64,000 nucleotides of DNA from Ceratopteris richardii (Eukaryota; Streptophyta; Polypodiopsida; Polypodiales; Pteridaceae), in the NCBI GenBank assembly GCA_020310875.1, contig CM035435.1:69102955-69166954 (forward strand). Reading direction: 5' to 3'. Shown one piece after another: positions 11,801 through 22,300 of this stretch; the stretch's first letter is position 1; each line of letters opens with the position of its first letter. The position numbers and the translations under genes were made by a program. A model generated the notes under the pieces. That model did no database searches. It saw nothing but the letters and a program-made list of their open reading frames with translations, and was not told where the DNA came from.

Positions 11801-13158
11801 TCAGTGGTGTCCTCTTCATACGCTTCTTCTTCTTCCGGGCGTCCGTGTTGTTGACTTTGCTGAGAGTCACTCCAATGGACATGTCTACCGTCTGTAGACT
11901 TTCTTCTTCTTCGTGAGGATGTGCCCTGCTCCTCTGCCTCTGAATAAAACTCCACATCAGAGAATTGTGTGCTTTGTAGGAATGCTTCGAAATCCTGGGG
12001 GTCCAGCCCTTCAGCCTCTCCAGTGGCAGCAAATTCGAATTCAGGTGTAACAGGAGGAGCCGATGGGGTAGGTTGTGTCGTAGTGTCAGATTCCGACCTG
12101 GGTATTCTAATGGTAAAGGGAAGTACAGTGCCCTCTCTTAGTGGTGATGCCTCAGGAGTAGTCAGGACTTCCCTTGTCTGGACACAAGGGATCGCGCCCC
12201 TCATGCGCTTGGACTGATGTGTGGACATCTTGAGCCTTTTAAACATTTGTAATTGTGCCCAAGTTAAGGCACGTTCAATGGGGACATCATATGCCAAGCA
12301 TCGGTAAATGATGCGTGTGATTGCACAGCATCCGTTCACCACTAATTTCCTAGATGCCCGTTTGTTTGCTTCATACAACTGATCTATAATCCATACTGGG
12401 AGCTTAATGGGTAACGCACCTGCTTCCGCTAAGTAGAGAGCGAACCAGATCTTCTTGTGTGGTTGTGTGAATCGGTCTTGGCCAGGAAAGGCGAAATGTT
12501 GCATGCACATGCGGAGAGGGATGGACACATTTGGGGTGAGTGCTGCCATGTCCTTAAGCTTCAGCAGTTTCCTGTCCTTCATATTAGTGGGAACAAGAGC
12601 ATCCTTTTCTGAGGGTACATGCGTGCCATACATATTCAAAGCGTCGCTTACCAATTCCACGGTAAGTTCAAACCTCTTCAATTCGTTGTTGCCCAGCAAG
12701 GAGGGAAGCACAAATGATCTGGGTTTGTCCTTTTCTTCATTAGCTTGTAATGTGGAGACCAGATAGTAACATCGGAGGAGATCTGGTTTAGGTAGTGGGG
12801 CTTCGAAGTATTCTGCCAGCCCTGCTCGTTGCCATATGGTCTGGAGATCCTCGGTGTTCTGTAAGGTCTCAAACTCCTTGGAGAAAAATTGAAATCGAAC
12901 CCAGGATCTGTCATATTCGCACTTAGACTCCCAGATATACTTGGCCTCACCTAATGGACCTGGCATGCCATTGAACCAATGAGAATTGGCATGGACTCTT
13001 TCCGTGATCCCTGTAGGTGGATCCGGCACCTGGATTTGTTGGAGGTGCTGCAGCTCCGCTGGTCGTTCAGTTGGTGGCACATCCACAGGTAGACTATCCA
13101 CATCAATTCCTGCAGTAAGTATCCCTAGTTGTGAGCCCGAACCTATCGCTTCTGCCAT
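8890..13158 (-). CDS. ORF2 of element C: large extra protein of unknown function, in env position
   Basis: 1422 residues. The start at 13158 (MAEAIGS) is chosen because it matches the element F start (MAEAAGT) and lies just after a conserved acceptor-like site; an ATG at 13209 lies upstream of that site. Conserved N-terminal part (about 90-330): RCYYL, MCMQHFAFPGQDRFT, HKKIWFALYLAE, GCCAITRIIYRCLAYD. This part loosely recalls the plant Athila ORF-1 type of domain, which is my inference. The middle is Pro/Ser/Thr-rich; about 813-985 is a coiled coil with heptad-like Leu and Gln/Glu. The C-terminal globular part (about 1086-1422) has RRRSWKAF, IRHW and ARIKYLPACYKQTFEEMF. No signal peptide or membrane segment is evident, so an envelope role is not supported. 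It could be a structural or accessory protein. It ends next to the polypurine tract. Confidence 0.85.
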   Translation of the reverse strand: MAEAIGSGSQLGILTAGIDVDSLPVDVPPTERPAELQHLQQIQVPDPPTGITERVHANSHWFNGMPGPLGEAKYIWESKCEYDRSWVRFQFFSKEFETLQNTEDLQTIWQRAGLAEYFEAPLPKPDLLRCYYLVSTLQANEEKDKPRSFVLPSLLGNNELKRFELTVELVSDALNMYGTHVPSEKDALVPTNMKDRKLLKLKDMAALTPNVSIPLRMCMQHFAFPGQDRFTQPHKKIWFALYLAEAGALPIKLPVWIIDQLYEANKRASRKLVVNGCCAITRIIYRCLAYDVPIERALTWAQLQMFKRLKMSTHQSKRMRGAIPCVQTREVLTTPEASPLREGTVLPFTIRIPRSESDTTTQPTPSAPPVTPEFEFAATGEAEGLDPQDFEAFLQSTQFSDVEFYSEAEEQGTSSRRRRKSTDGRHVHWSDSQQSQQHGRPEEEEAYEEDTTEAPAYTAELRRLYQIMERVRSQQLLTEQSSRVLMTQLLEEAGVDSEYREGLLLMAETYGVVEAVRTAIQRPSVQYDPRRFQTRPRSGKNIQIPVTVAEEPTTTPETIRTTSQTASQQHLATHEESTEPLPPTPPPSPPRTETVEIPSTTQPTDPTFIFRTPISSATLFSTTDNPIFEANPNTTQSAEPLLEPALGQPSPMPSAMGHPDPRSTFMGFPATTQPFQPFSNLRPQPPTSLSPFLQSLHDLFARAFQPGSQPFPVFSAPHPTSHLFTTSTHTPPTIPMYMVDPTLTPTPEGMDISPPTAPPPTVSPPPIPPPPISLTHTTSVDTSFTVSLPQFPSHASPSVNTTHSSIGNALDTMLACISNLRTDYIQLQQQNERLHEHSETLQHRLAALEEENARLHTQFQTLQEAHNILEVQLQNVDQEAVQVVEGHLRTQLERNSKLQRNMALLKRHLAAAQEENRRLQIQNQENLEAAIESTPGAPISPSKFQAVTPDNIKIILEDYAMLLEAHDKLSEELGQLKQEHQQGPTVAPPTTPSAASLLTDAEAIKDLQKQVADLQTRLLQYERPSSPPEAPTDEEVVQIPVEQTFDEEYDPQPFPGGQQTEEAQDTFEAPRPPWLRQVEEIGSSHEERTVVQNQAMRVIEETVLQSAYFKNLSSRHLILSSELQYRPYYIILADYNAEIQRVTGQIPTFATQFQPEDLPPEVQKGKIRQPTWRQKLLETYPEMLRTWNNAPLHLLYNPCYDPVPRRRSWKAFNIKVQNNAQCKEWLNYPYIAPPQGPPSIAYMMGTIRHWMPRLKPMQDVAAQMMLKILDMMQVVLKTFRNAAAPQVRLPGFSNGNYDLVYDMSTTPSIRVAYAWQARIKYLPACYKQTFEEMFRSGFWEYHSEIFAPKPTHLLQLFACEQAMYSEYYTTPQPETPGAINWEALEADLARGLRIGEHELATNVIQYYIDHPREQRSVRGDRR

Positions 13159-13179
13159 TTTACTGCTTGCCTTCTGATT

Positions 13180-13186
13180 CTGTGAG
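13180..13186 (-). promoter_or_regulatory. Candidate splice acceptor before ORF2 of element C
   Basis: The element strand reads TATTCTCACAG/AATCAG, ending 21 bases before the ORF2 ATG. Element F has the same string 22 bases before its ORF2 ATG, although the bases around it differ. This suggests ORF2 is made from a spliced RNA, as reported for some env-like plant retrotransposon genes. Inference. Confidence 0.5.
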
Positions 13187-13201
13187 AATACAGAATCATG
13201 T

Positions 13202-13256
13202 GTTAACATCGTAATGGACAGAATAAATCCGTTGTTGTCCCCGTTACAACATTAAC
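13202..13256 (-). other. Conserved inverted repeat between pol and ORF2, element C
   Basis: Arms 13202-13220 (GTTAACATCGTAATGGACA) and 13236-13256 (TGTCC...ACATTAAC) pair over about 20 bases with a few mismatches and a 15-base loop. An equivalent inverted repeat is in element F at 53489-53543, at the same place relative to the acceptor-like site. Confidence 0.6.
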
Positions 13257-13363
13257 ATGAGGTAGATGGTGAGTTAGTGGTTAGTAGGTGCACGAAGACA
13301 GTGTGTGTAGTTAATGTTTGTGTATTCCTAGGAGACTAATGCCGTTAGTAAGTGGGGGTGAAT

Positions 13364-16300
13364 TTACAAATTGGGGTCGGGGGGTTTATTACAGGTCTTA
13401 GGCTGCCAAATGCAGTGGGTGGACTTTGCTTTCGGTTTCGTAGAGACTCTAGAGAGCTGTCTCGGTGTCGTGGTTTGGGAATGGGGCCTTTTAGGGACCC
13501 ATTTATAAGTGATTACATGCGTGCTCTTGGTTCTTGGTGTGTTCCTCAGTGTTGAGAACGAGTGAATACTGGTTGTACTCGTAGTTGGGTTATGCTGCAT
13601 AGGTTGTGGCCTTGGCGTAGCTACTTGTGCCCTCAAGCAAGCCTTGGGCACCCAAATTTGTCGTGATTGTGGGCTTGCCTTCATCGACTTCTTGGGCACC
13701 CAAATACATTTTACTTTAGCAGAAGAATTTCTGAAAGACTTCTTATTAGCGTCGTGTTCTTGGTTACTAATAAGAGGCTTTGCCCGTGTAGTTGGCGGTG
13801 GTGCAACCGGTTGTTCGCCTTTCCGCACCCACACCTGGTTTATTTTCTGGGACATTCTGCTGCGCAGGTACTTTTGATCTCGGACATAGGTAGTACTCTG
13901 CTTCTTCTGCCTTTGATCCACCTTTGGTTGCTGCCTCCTTCTGGCCTTTGGAAAAGAAGGGAGTTCCGTTGCATCCCTGACTCCTTTTTTGCAAATATCA
14001 TTCCTCTGCAACACAGGGTTTTGAACAAGAACAGCATGGTCATCTTCATGTGTACCCCTGGAAGGACCAGGAGTCTGTGCTTTTCCTAGTTCCTTGAGTG
14101 CTCCATTGTCTAATTCAACTGTAACTCTACTATGATTGACCCAAACCTGGAGAAGTCCACTTCTTAGGTTTAGATTGACTGCTTGGTCATAGATCCAATC
14201 TTGACCCAAGACGAGAGGTTCAGTGAGATCCTCATCTTGACACACCAGTACTTTAACTGTCATTGCCTCATCATGAATGTAGAGGGGGAGTTCCACCTCA
14301 CCCATGCAAGGGGTTTCCACGCCTCCCAGTCCTATGAGATATGCTTCCACAGGATTGACAGTCAATTGTAATTCTTGGCAGTAAGACACTCTAACAGCAC
14401 TAGTGGCTGCGCCTGAGTCAATCAAGGCTCTTACGTTCCGTGCACTCTTTCCTTGTCCTATATCTAGGGTTATGAAAGGACGTCTATCAATTATCCTATG
14501 CGAGCTTGTTCCTGCAACTTCACACATGGCCATAGGAAATCCTTGATCTGCATAGTCATTCGCTCTAGGCTGATCTCTACCTTGCCTTCGTAATTTCATC
14601 CTTCTGATGCGTTCTAAAGCTTCTGCTTGAGCTTCTTCTCTAATTCTCTTTTCTTCCTCTTTGCGTTTCTTAGCAGTGTTGAGTCGACTGAGCATTTCCT
14701 CCGTGAGGGGTTCTTGATACAACTTGACTCTGCAACCGCTAATATAATTTGGGAGAACATCACCCTCTAATGTGGCCAATTGTACTGCTCCGCTCGTGGA
14801 GATCCTATTGATGATCATAGGTCCGTAGCCTCTCTTTTCTAGCTTCCTCGCGTGTTGTTTTAGTGTATAGACTAAGACTAGATCTCCTGCTTTCAAGCCT
14901 TTATCCTTCACGTGGGCATCAAAGTATGCCTTCTGTCTCTTCTTGGCTGCATATATCCCTGCAGCGGCTCTCAGTCTTGTTTCTCCTAATCGTTCAAGGT
15001 CAAAGATCCTAGAGGAGAGCTCATGACCTGTCCATTCGTGCTCTTGTGCTACTCTCAATGTAGGGATCAGGAAGTCCAAGGGTAGCACAGCATTTTGGCC
15101 AAATACCATCTGAAAGGGAGTGGCTTGGAGTACCGTTTTGTAGGCCACTCGGTATGCCCAAACAGCATGGTGTAGCTGTTTGTCCCAATCAGAGCGTTTA
15201 GTGTTCACTAATTTCGTCAGTACATTGCATAAAATCTTATTAGTGCTCTCAGCTTGTCCATTAGCTTGAGGATGATAGGGGGCAGACTTCTTGTGTATTA
15301 CCAAGAATTCTTGGAGTAGATTTTCAATCACTTCGTTCAAGAAATGAGTGCCTCTATCACTTACAAGCTCTATAGGTAGCCCATATCTCGTGAATACATT
15401 CTCAAACAAGAATTTGGGAGTTGTTTGAGCATCGTTCTTTGTCGTAGCTTTTACCTCTACCCACTTGGTTAGATAGTCTGTTGCAACAATGATGTATTCT
15501 GCATGAGAACCCTTGGCTGGGGGATTAATAGGACCTACGAAGTCTATTCCCCACTTGGAAAATGCACGTCCACCCATCATAGGTTTCAGTGGCATCTCAT
15601 CTTTGCGTATAGGATACTGAGTCCTTTGACAGACATCACACCGTTTCACATAGGTATGTGCATCCATGTGAAGGGTAGGCCACCAGAATCCCGCAAATAG
15701 TACTGCCTTGATCACCCGATCCGGTCCAAAGTGTCCTCCTGCTACACCTTGGTGAGCAGTTTCCAAGATCTTGAGATATTCACTTTCATGGACACATAAC
15801 CTCAGGTAACCATCTTTACCGCGCTTATATAGATTATCACCTATGAGTGAATAATCCAGGGCTTCTTGTTCTAAACTCCTTTTCCTAGCTAGAGTCATGT
15901 CTGGAGGGAATGTGTTTGTCCGCAAGAATGATACTAGAGGTTCACTCCAATCTGGCACAATGGATACTTGATACAGAGTAGCGTGTTCCACTCGTGGTTT
16001 AGTGCAACAGATTGGGCATTCCTTGCACAACTTTTGGACATCAGCTTCCATAGTTGGCCAATGCACTCCGAATCTCTTTAGAGTCTGTAAAGTTCGTTGT
16101 TTTGAATGGTGTTGCTCTAGTGCACCTACATGTGCTAGTTGCAACCACTTAGCGTACTCATCCTCTTCTACGCAACAAGCCAAGATCCCTTGATCTGTGT
16201 GCTTGTACATACTTCCTGCCATGATGTGGTACTTTTGGGCTTTTACAACCTCCCTATTCCGTGTGTTTATCACTGGATGATTAGGCCCGTATGTCAATAC

Positions 16301-19300
16301 TGGTACCAATGGCTTGGCCCACTGCGGTACAACTTCCAAATTAAACAAGTAAGCATCAGGAAGGTCATCTGGCACTCCTTGTGGGGCTTCTCCCGATGTG
16401 AGCCTAGAGAGATGATCTGCTCTCAAGTGAGTCCTACCTTTTCTTACCACAACCTCAAAGTCATATTCCATTAGCAAGAGAAACCATCTCACTAATCTTC
16501 CTGTATTGCATGGCTTGTTTACGAGATATAACAATGCCTGATGATCAGTAAAAAATTTAAACTTATTTGCAAGCAAATAGTGTCTAAATTTCTTAACTGC
16601 GTATACCATGCCTAATCCTTCTCTCTCCGTAGTGGTGTAATTCCGTTCAGCCGCATTCAATTGTCTACTGGCATAGGCAATTGGAAGATCCATATTACCT
16701 TCACCAGTAGGTTGTGCAAGCACACATCCAATGGCATAATTGGATGCATCCACATGAACATGGAATGGCTTATTCCAATCTGGTGTGGTCAAGATTGGTG
16801 TTGAACATAATCTTCGTTTAAGCTCTTGGAAGGAATTCTCACATTCATCCGTCCACTCAAAGTTTGTCAGAAGTCCGTACATGGGCTTTGCAATGACAGC
16901 ATACATGTGTATAAATCGTCGGTAATAGCGACAATGCCCCATGAAAGCTTGTACTTCCTTGACATTCTTAGGCCTAGGTAGCTCTGCTATGGCTCTCACT
17001 TTTTCTTCGTCGGTAGATATGCCATTTTTTGACACTATATGTCCTAGAATCTTGCCTTGCCTGACCATAAAAACGCACTTTTCTGGGTTCAGACAGACTT
17101 GATATTCTCTACATTTGTCAAAGATTTGTCTGAGTTCAGGGATATGGGTTTGTCTAATGTTGGAATGAGCACAAAGATCATCAACGTAGACTTCTAAATT
17201 CTTCCTCAGGAACTCCTTAAACACATGGCACATCAGCCTCTGGAAGGTAGCTGGTGCATTGGTAAGCCCAAATGGCATCACTCTAAAAGCAAAAATGCCC
17301 CATTCTGTGGCAAAGGCTGTCTTATGCTGATCCTCCGGAGCTATTGCTACTTGATTGTAGCCCGAAAATCCATCAAGGAAGCTGTACACTTCCTTGCCCG
17401 CCACTCTTTCTAAGAGATGTTCTGTGAGGGGAAGCGGATAGTTATCTCGAATAGTGGCTGCATTAACCTTCTTCAAGTTAATGCACACACGCAGCTTGCC
17501 ATTCTTCTTGGGCACCACTACGATGGGGGATACCCACTCAGTGTGCTCAATTTCGTAGATAAATCCAGCTTCAACCAGTCTATCTATCTCTTCTTTGATC
17601 TTAGCAGCGTAATTATCGTTATATGTATAAGGCTTTTGCTTAGAGGGTTTGGCGTCTGAAGTCATGGGGATGGTGTGCGAGCATATGTCTGGGTCAACCC
17701 CTTTCAAATCCTTGTAACTCCAAGCGAATACATCTCTGTATTCTCTTAGCAAGGCAATCAATTCGTGCTCTTCTTCTTCTGTCAGGTCATGGCCTATATA
17801 CGTGCATCTCTCCTCTCCTTCTTCTATGGCCACTACTATTTTCTTGGTGGTTTCTTTGTTATCATAGGCCTCTCCTGATTGTGCCTCCCGTTTAGGCATT
17901 CTTATCATGACTCTCCTGTCATCTATCTCATACTTCTTAAAATTTTCTGGGACCTCAAACAAAGATTCTTCCTCTTTTGGTGAGACTTCTCTCTTCTTTC
18001 GTTTCTTTCCTTCTTCCTTTGGGCTCACATGTGTTGCTAATCTAACATCGTTTGTAAGCTCTCCATGCCTCTGGGGTTGAAATTCTACTTCATGGAAGTA
18101 TTCTTCATCTGATGCAAATGGTGGGTCCATAATGATTGACTCTAGATCGGAGTCACTTGCATCCTCAAATGCGTCAGGGCTAGGTTCACATTCTTCTAGA
18201 ACTGCCTCTCCCATGATCGGCTCTATGGAGAAGATTGAAATGTCATAGCCATCCTCATCACAGTGAGGTGTCCATTGTTCTTCATTGATGGCTACGTCCA
18301 TTGTTGCTAAAATTTCTGCCCAGCCATGGGGTTCAAATTCCTCATCTGGAAAGACTACAGGTGCATAGGCTGGGTCTTGAATGGGTCTATGAGTTTCGTT
18401 CGCACCTACCTCTCTGGCTTTCTCTCTCTTCTCTTCTTCTACTGCTACCTTGCACATCCATAAGTGAGTATCTTCATGCATCCATGAGGATCCAGACCCT
18501 ATGGAATGCACCGATTCTGTATCATCTTTGGCTCTATGGATGGGATTCCATTGGATAGGAGGGACATCTCTATGAGAATAGTCCTTGAGATTGACTTTGG
18601 TCGTAACGCCCAAGTGTTGCAAATACAAGGAGTTGGTTCCCCAATCCTGTACCACTTGCAATTGTCGCATAAATGGTCTTCCCAAAATCATCTCATAGGC
18701 ATGATTTTTGCTGAAGTCACATATAGCAAAGCTATGCTCAAACTCAACACCACAAGTGGAGAGAGTTATGCCTTCTAGCAATCCTAGGGGTTTCTCTATG
18801 TGACCATCGGCCATCTGCAATTTCATTCTCGTTGGCCTGAGTGCTGGCTTGCCCCAACGTTTCCATAGGGAAGTAGTGGCAATTGCAACTCCTGCACCTG
18901 AGTCCAAAATTGCCTTGGTGGTGTATTCCTGGTAGGTGATGGGAAGGTAGGTGTTCCCTTCTTCCCCTTCACACATATCTCCTATCTTATCCAAGGGAAT
19001 TTCTGGCACTGTCCTATGGGATCCTACCTGGGAACGAGGTTTTGCTATCTCTGGTACTTGTTTGGCTACATGTTTCCATAATTCAGGTCTAACCTTGAGC
19101 AGCTCTTCTAACTTGAGATTACACTGCACGTTAGTGTTCTTCACTACCTCTGTGTTCCTAGGTATGACTGAGTCGTCGTTCCTTACCATGACTGTGGGTG
19201 CTCTCATACATGTGGACTTTGCTTCCCATGGGCCTGTGAAGTGGGGTAGCTCCTGTATGGAATTAGACTCAAAGTCCAATCTCTCGTGAGACTGAGTACT

Positions 19301-22300
19301 CTCATGTTCCCCGTAAATAGATGGGATGTCTTGTGGGAATTGGTCGTGTGCATCGTCCACAAGTTCAAAAGGAGGGGCGACCTCGCTTTCGTTATCCCAT
19401 TTGTCTTCTTGAATCTCTCGTAGGAAGTCTGGTGCAAACCGATTCATAGAAGAAGAAGTATCTGGCTCCGTAGAATTAGGCGCATAAGCAACCTGGGAAG
19501 GAGGGCTTATTCTTTCGTTGGCTCTCTCCTCGTTCTCATAAGCTTCCTGGGGAGGGTTACTTATTCTATTACTTTTCCGAACAGGCTCATACGCTCCCTG
19601 AGAAGGAATGTAGGCAACCTGTGGAGGTACATGAGCTTTCGCGGTAGGCTCATCTGCCTTTTGGGGGGGAAGATAAGTTTCTTGAGGAGGCTCATGGGCT
19701 TCCTGAAGAGGCTTGCTTATCTGTTCTCTCGCCCTTTCCTTTCTTTGAGGGGCAGGTTCCTTTTCTGAGTGTGCAATTAGCCTCTCTATTCTTTCTAAGG
19801 AGGGGAAGTTGTCTGGTTTAGTGGAATTGGCCACATAAACTTCCGATGGGGGATGGTTCATGTTATTGCTTGCTTTCTCTCCCTCTTGATTTTTTTCTTC
19901 CTTGGCAGATCTTGCAATTATCCTCTCTAACTTTTCTAGGAATCCATCCAAGTGTAATTGCGTTTTGGCTGAGCCCGAGTAATTGAAAAGGCGACTGGCT
20001 TCAAACATAGTCTGAGCCAATGCGACCATTTTTGCGCACAGTTTGGTTCTTTCTATCTCTAGGTCAGCTCTAGGATAGCACTTGTCATGATCCGTGACGT
20101 TTGGCCCTTCTTGGATTCTGGCCTGATATGCTTTAAGCATCATGTCTATGTCTTCGGGAGTGGGATCAGCTAATACCGATCCTGTTTGGGGTGGTGGGTG
20201 GGTTACGTGGGCTGTCTTAGAGGGTGAAGGGATGGAGGGTGATGGGGATGGTAGCGGTGGAAATGTGTGAGAGTGCGGTTGAGATGTGATCTCTATGATT
20301 TTAGCCTTGGTTTCTCGTAGACTTTCCTCAAGTTCACTCATCTTCTTTGCCCATTGCCTTTTCATGCGTTCGCGGCTATCTCTCCAAGCTCTTGTTCTCT
20401 TTTTATGTTGGCTCTCAGTATCGCTAGTGTCTGGGCTCTTTTCCTTGCCTACCCCTTGGTTTTGCTTCACTGCTTGAGCTCTCGTGACTACTTGTACGGG
20501 GGCACTGGAAGTAATACTTCCGCTGGAATCTACCACTAACTCAATAACATTGATGGGCGTGATTTTTGGCATATTATTGGGGTTCTTAGGGCAATCTCGT
20601 AAGAGATGCTCTTTTCCACACTCTTGGCAAAAACATTGGATTGTCACTGACTGGGGTTGTGTAGGTGGAGGCAAGGGGCAATCACGAATGAGGTGATCTC
20701 CTTGGCATCTGTAGCACGGTCCTCTTGGGAATGGAGGTCTTGCTTGTCTAGGTTGAAGCCTAGGGTTGGGGTTTGCATACATGACGTTCGTGTAATCTGA
20801 CTCCCAACTCGGTTCGTTTGTCTCTTCGCTATAATAGGACTCACCATGCTCAGGAGACTGCATGTAGTAGGCCTGGGGGCTATCAACATGTGTAGAATCA
20901 AAGCTATGGTCACTCGGGTCACTTTCAGAAAGCAAGGATGTTACAGGGACTATAGTTCTATTCAGGTTCTCTTCTGCAGCAGTATACTTTACCGGAATCA
21001 CATTAGCTGGGGCTGGGGGTTGTTGTGCTAGCACAGGCTGAGGCCTTTGTTGGTTTTGATATTGAGGTTGGAAATTTTGTTGTGGCCTGCCATATGGTTG
21101 TGGAGGGTACTGGTTCTGGTATCTGCCTTGTTGGTGGGGCTGGGGGTAGGGTTGCCTAACCGCCTGCTTGTTGTATGGGCAATCTTGTGCGGTGTGATTG
21201 GTGTATCTCCGTTCTATGGTGCAATATTGGCTACTAGGATTTACTTGTGGCTGAGCCATAATGGGACAGACGTTCGCCATATGGTCACCACCGCATGTAT
21301 AGCACCTTTTCATAGGGGCAAACCTTGGGATTTGTTTGCTAGTTACACCTAATTTCTGGGCCACTTTCTCTGCGAGTTCCTCAATTGATGTGGATTGCGT
21401 GGAAGATTGACTAGATGCACTATCTGAATCTTTGTAGATTTTGGAAAGCTCTAGTTCTTCCCCTAGGTTATCTTCAATGTCAATGCACATGCGTACACAC
21501 TCTTCTATCGTCCTAGGGTCTTTCAGATACACGTAGGATCTCAATTTTGTACTCAGCAATCCATCAAGGAACAAGGCTACTTGTTTGGCAGATGTGGGTA
21601 GCTCCGAAACAGGACATCTTTCAAGGTATTGCCTAAATCTTCTTCTGGCAAGTCTCACAGTCTCTTGAGGGGTTTGCTTGAAGCTGTGAATCAGTGAGGA
21701 GGTATTGTGTCTTATGCCACTCTTGGAGAATTCAATAATAAATGCCTCTAGGAGTTGGTTTATGCTCCTGAACTGGCGCTCATCCAATGGCTGAAACCAT
21801 GTAAGTGCTGTGTTCCTAAGGGTTAGACCGAAGGCATTGTACTGCGTGAATAGATCCTCCACTTGTTCAGCTCTCAAAACTTGCTTGAACTCCGCCACAT
21901 GATCATAGGGATCTCCTGTGCCGTCAAAGTAATTCTTCATGGACTTAACTAGCTGGATGGGTCTCAGGGTTCTTGCGTGCTCTCTAGGTCTCGGCAGAGG
22001 GAATCCATCCATATTTCTTTGGTTCCTGTGAGCTCTAAGCATCTCAGGTTCTACCCTATTCGTCTCCGTCCTCGTTCTTTCTCTGCCCACTGGATTGGCA
22101 AAGCTTACTTCTGGTCTATCTCTACTTCTGTCTCTTTGAGTTCCATGGGCTTGGGATGTTCCAGCTCCCGGGTGACCATAGGATACATTCGCTCTTGGTT
22201 GGGGGAAAACGAATTCACCCTTCCAAGTGTAAGCATGCCTATCATTCTCTGTCACCACAAAGACCCTTTCCGAGGTGCGATCTAAGTAAGTCACTCTACC

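Noticed and set aside
9893-12217. Several plus-strand ORFs of 60-130 residues opposite ORF2 of element C
   Set aside because: Shadow frames of the minus-strand ORF2; low-complexity composition follows from the Pro/Ser/Thr-rich sense strand, and element F shows no matching conserved antisense protein.
13159-13209. Upstream ATG at 13209 as the ORF2 start in element C
   Set aside because: It lies in the inverted repeat and upstream of the conserved acceptor-like site; element F has no matching extension, and both align from MAEA.
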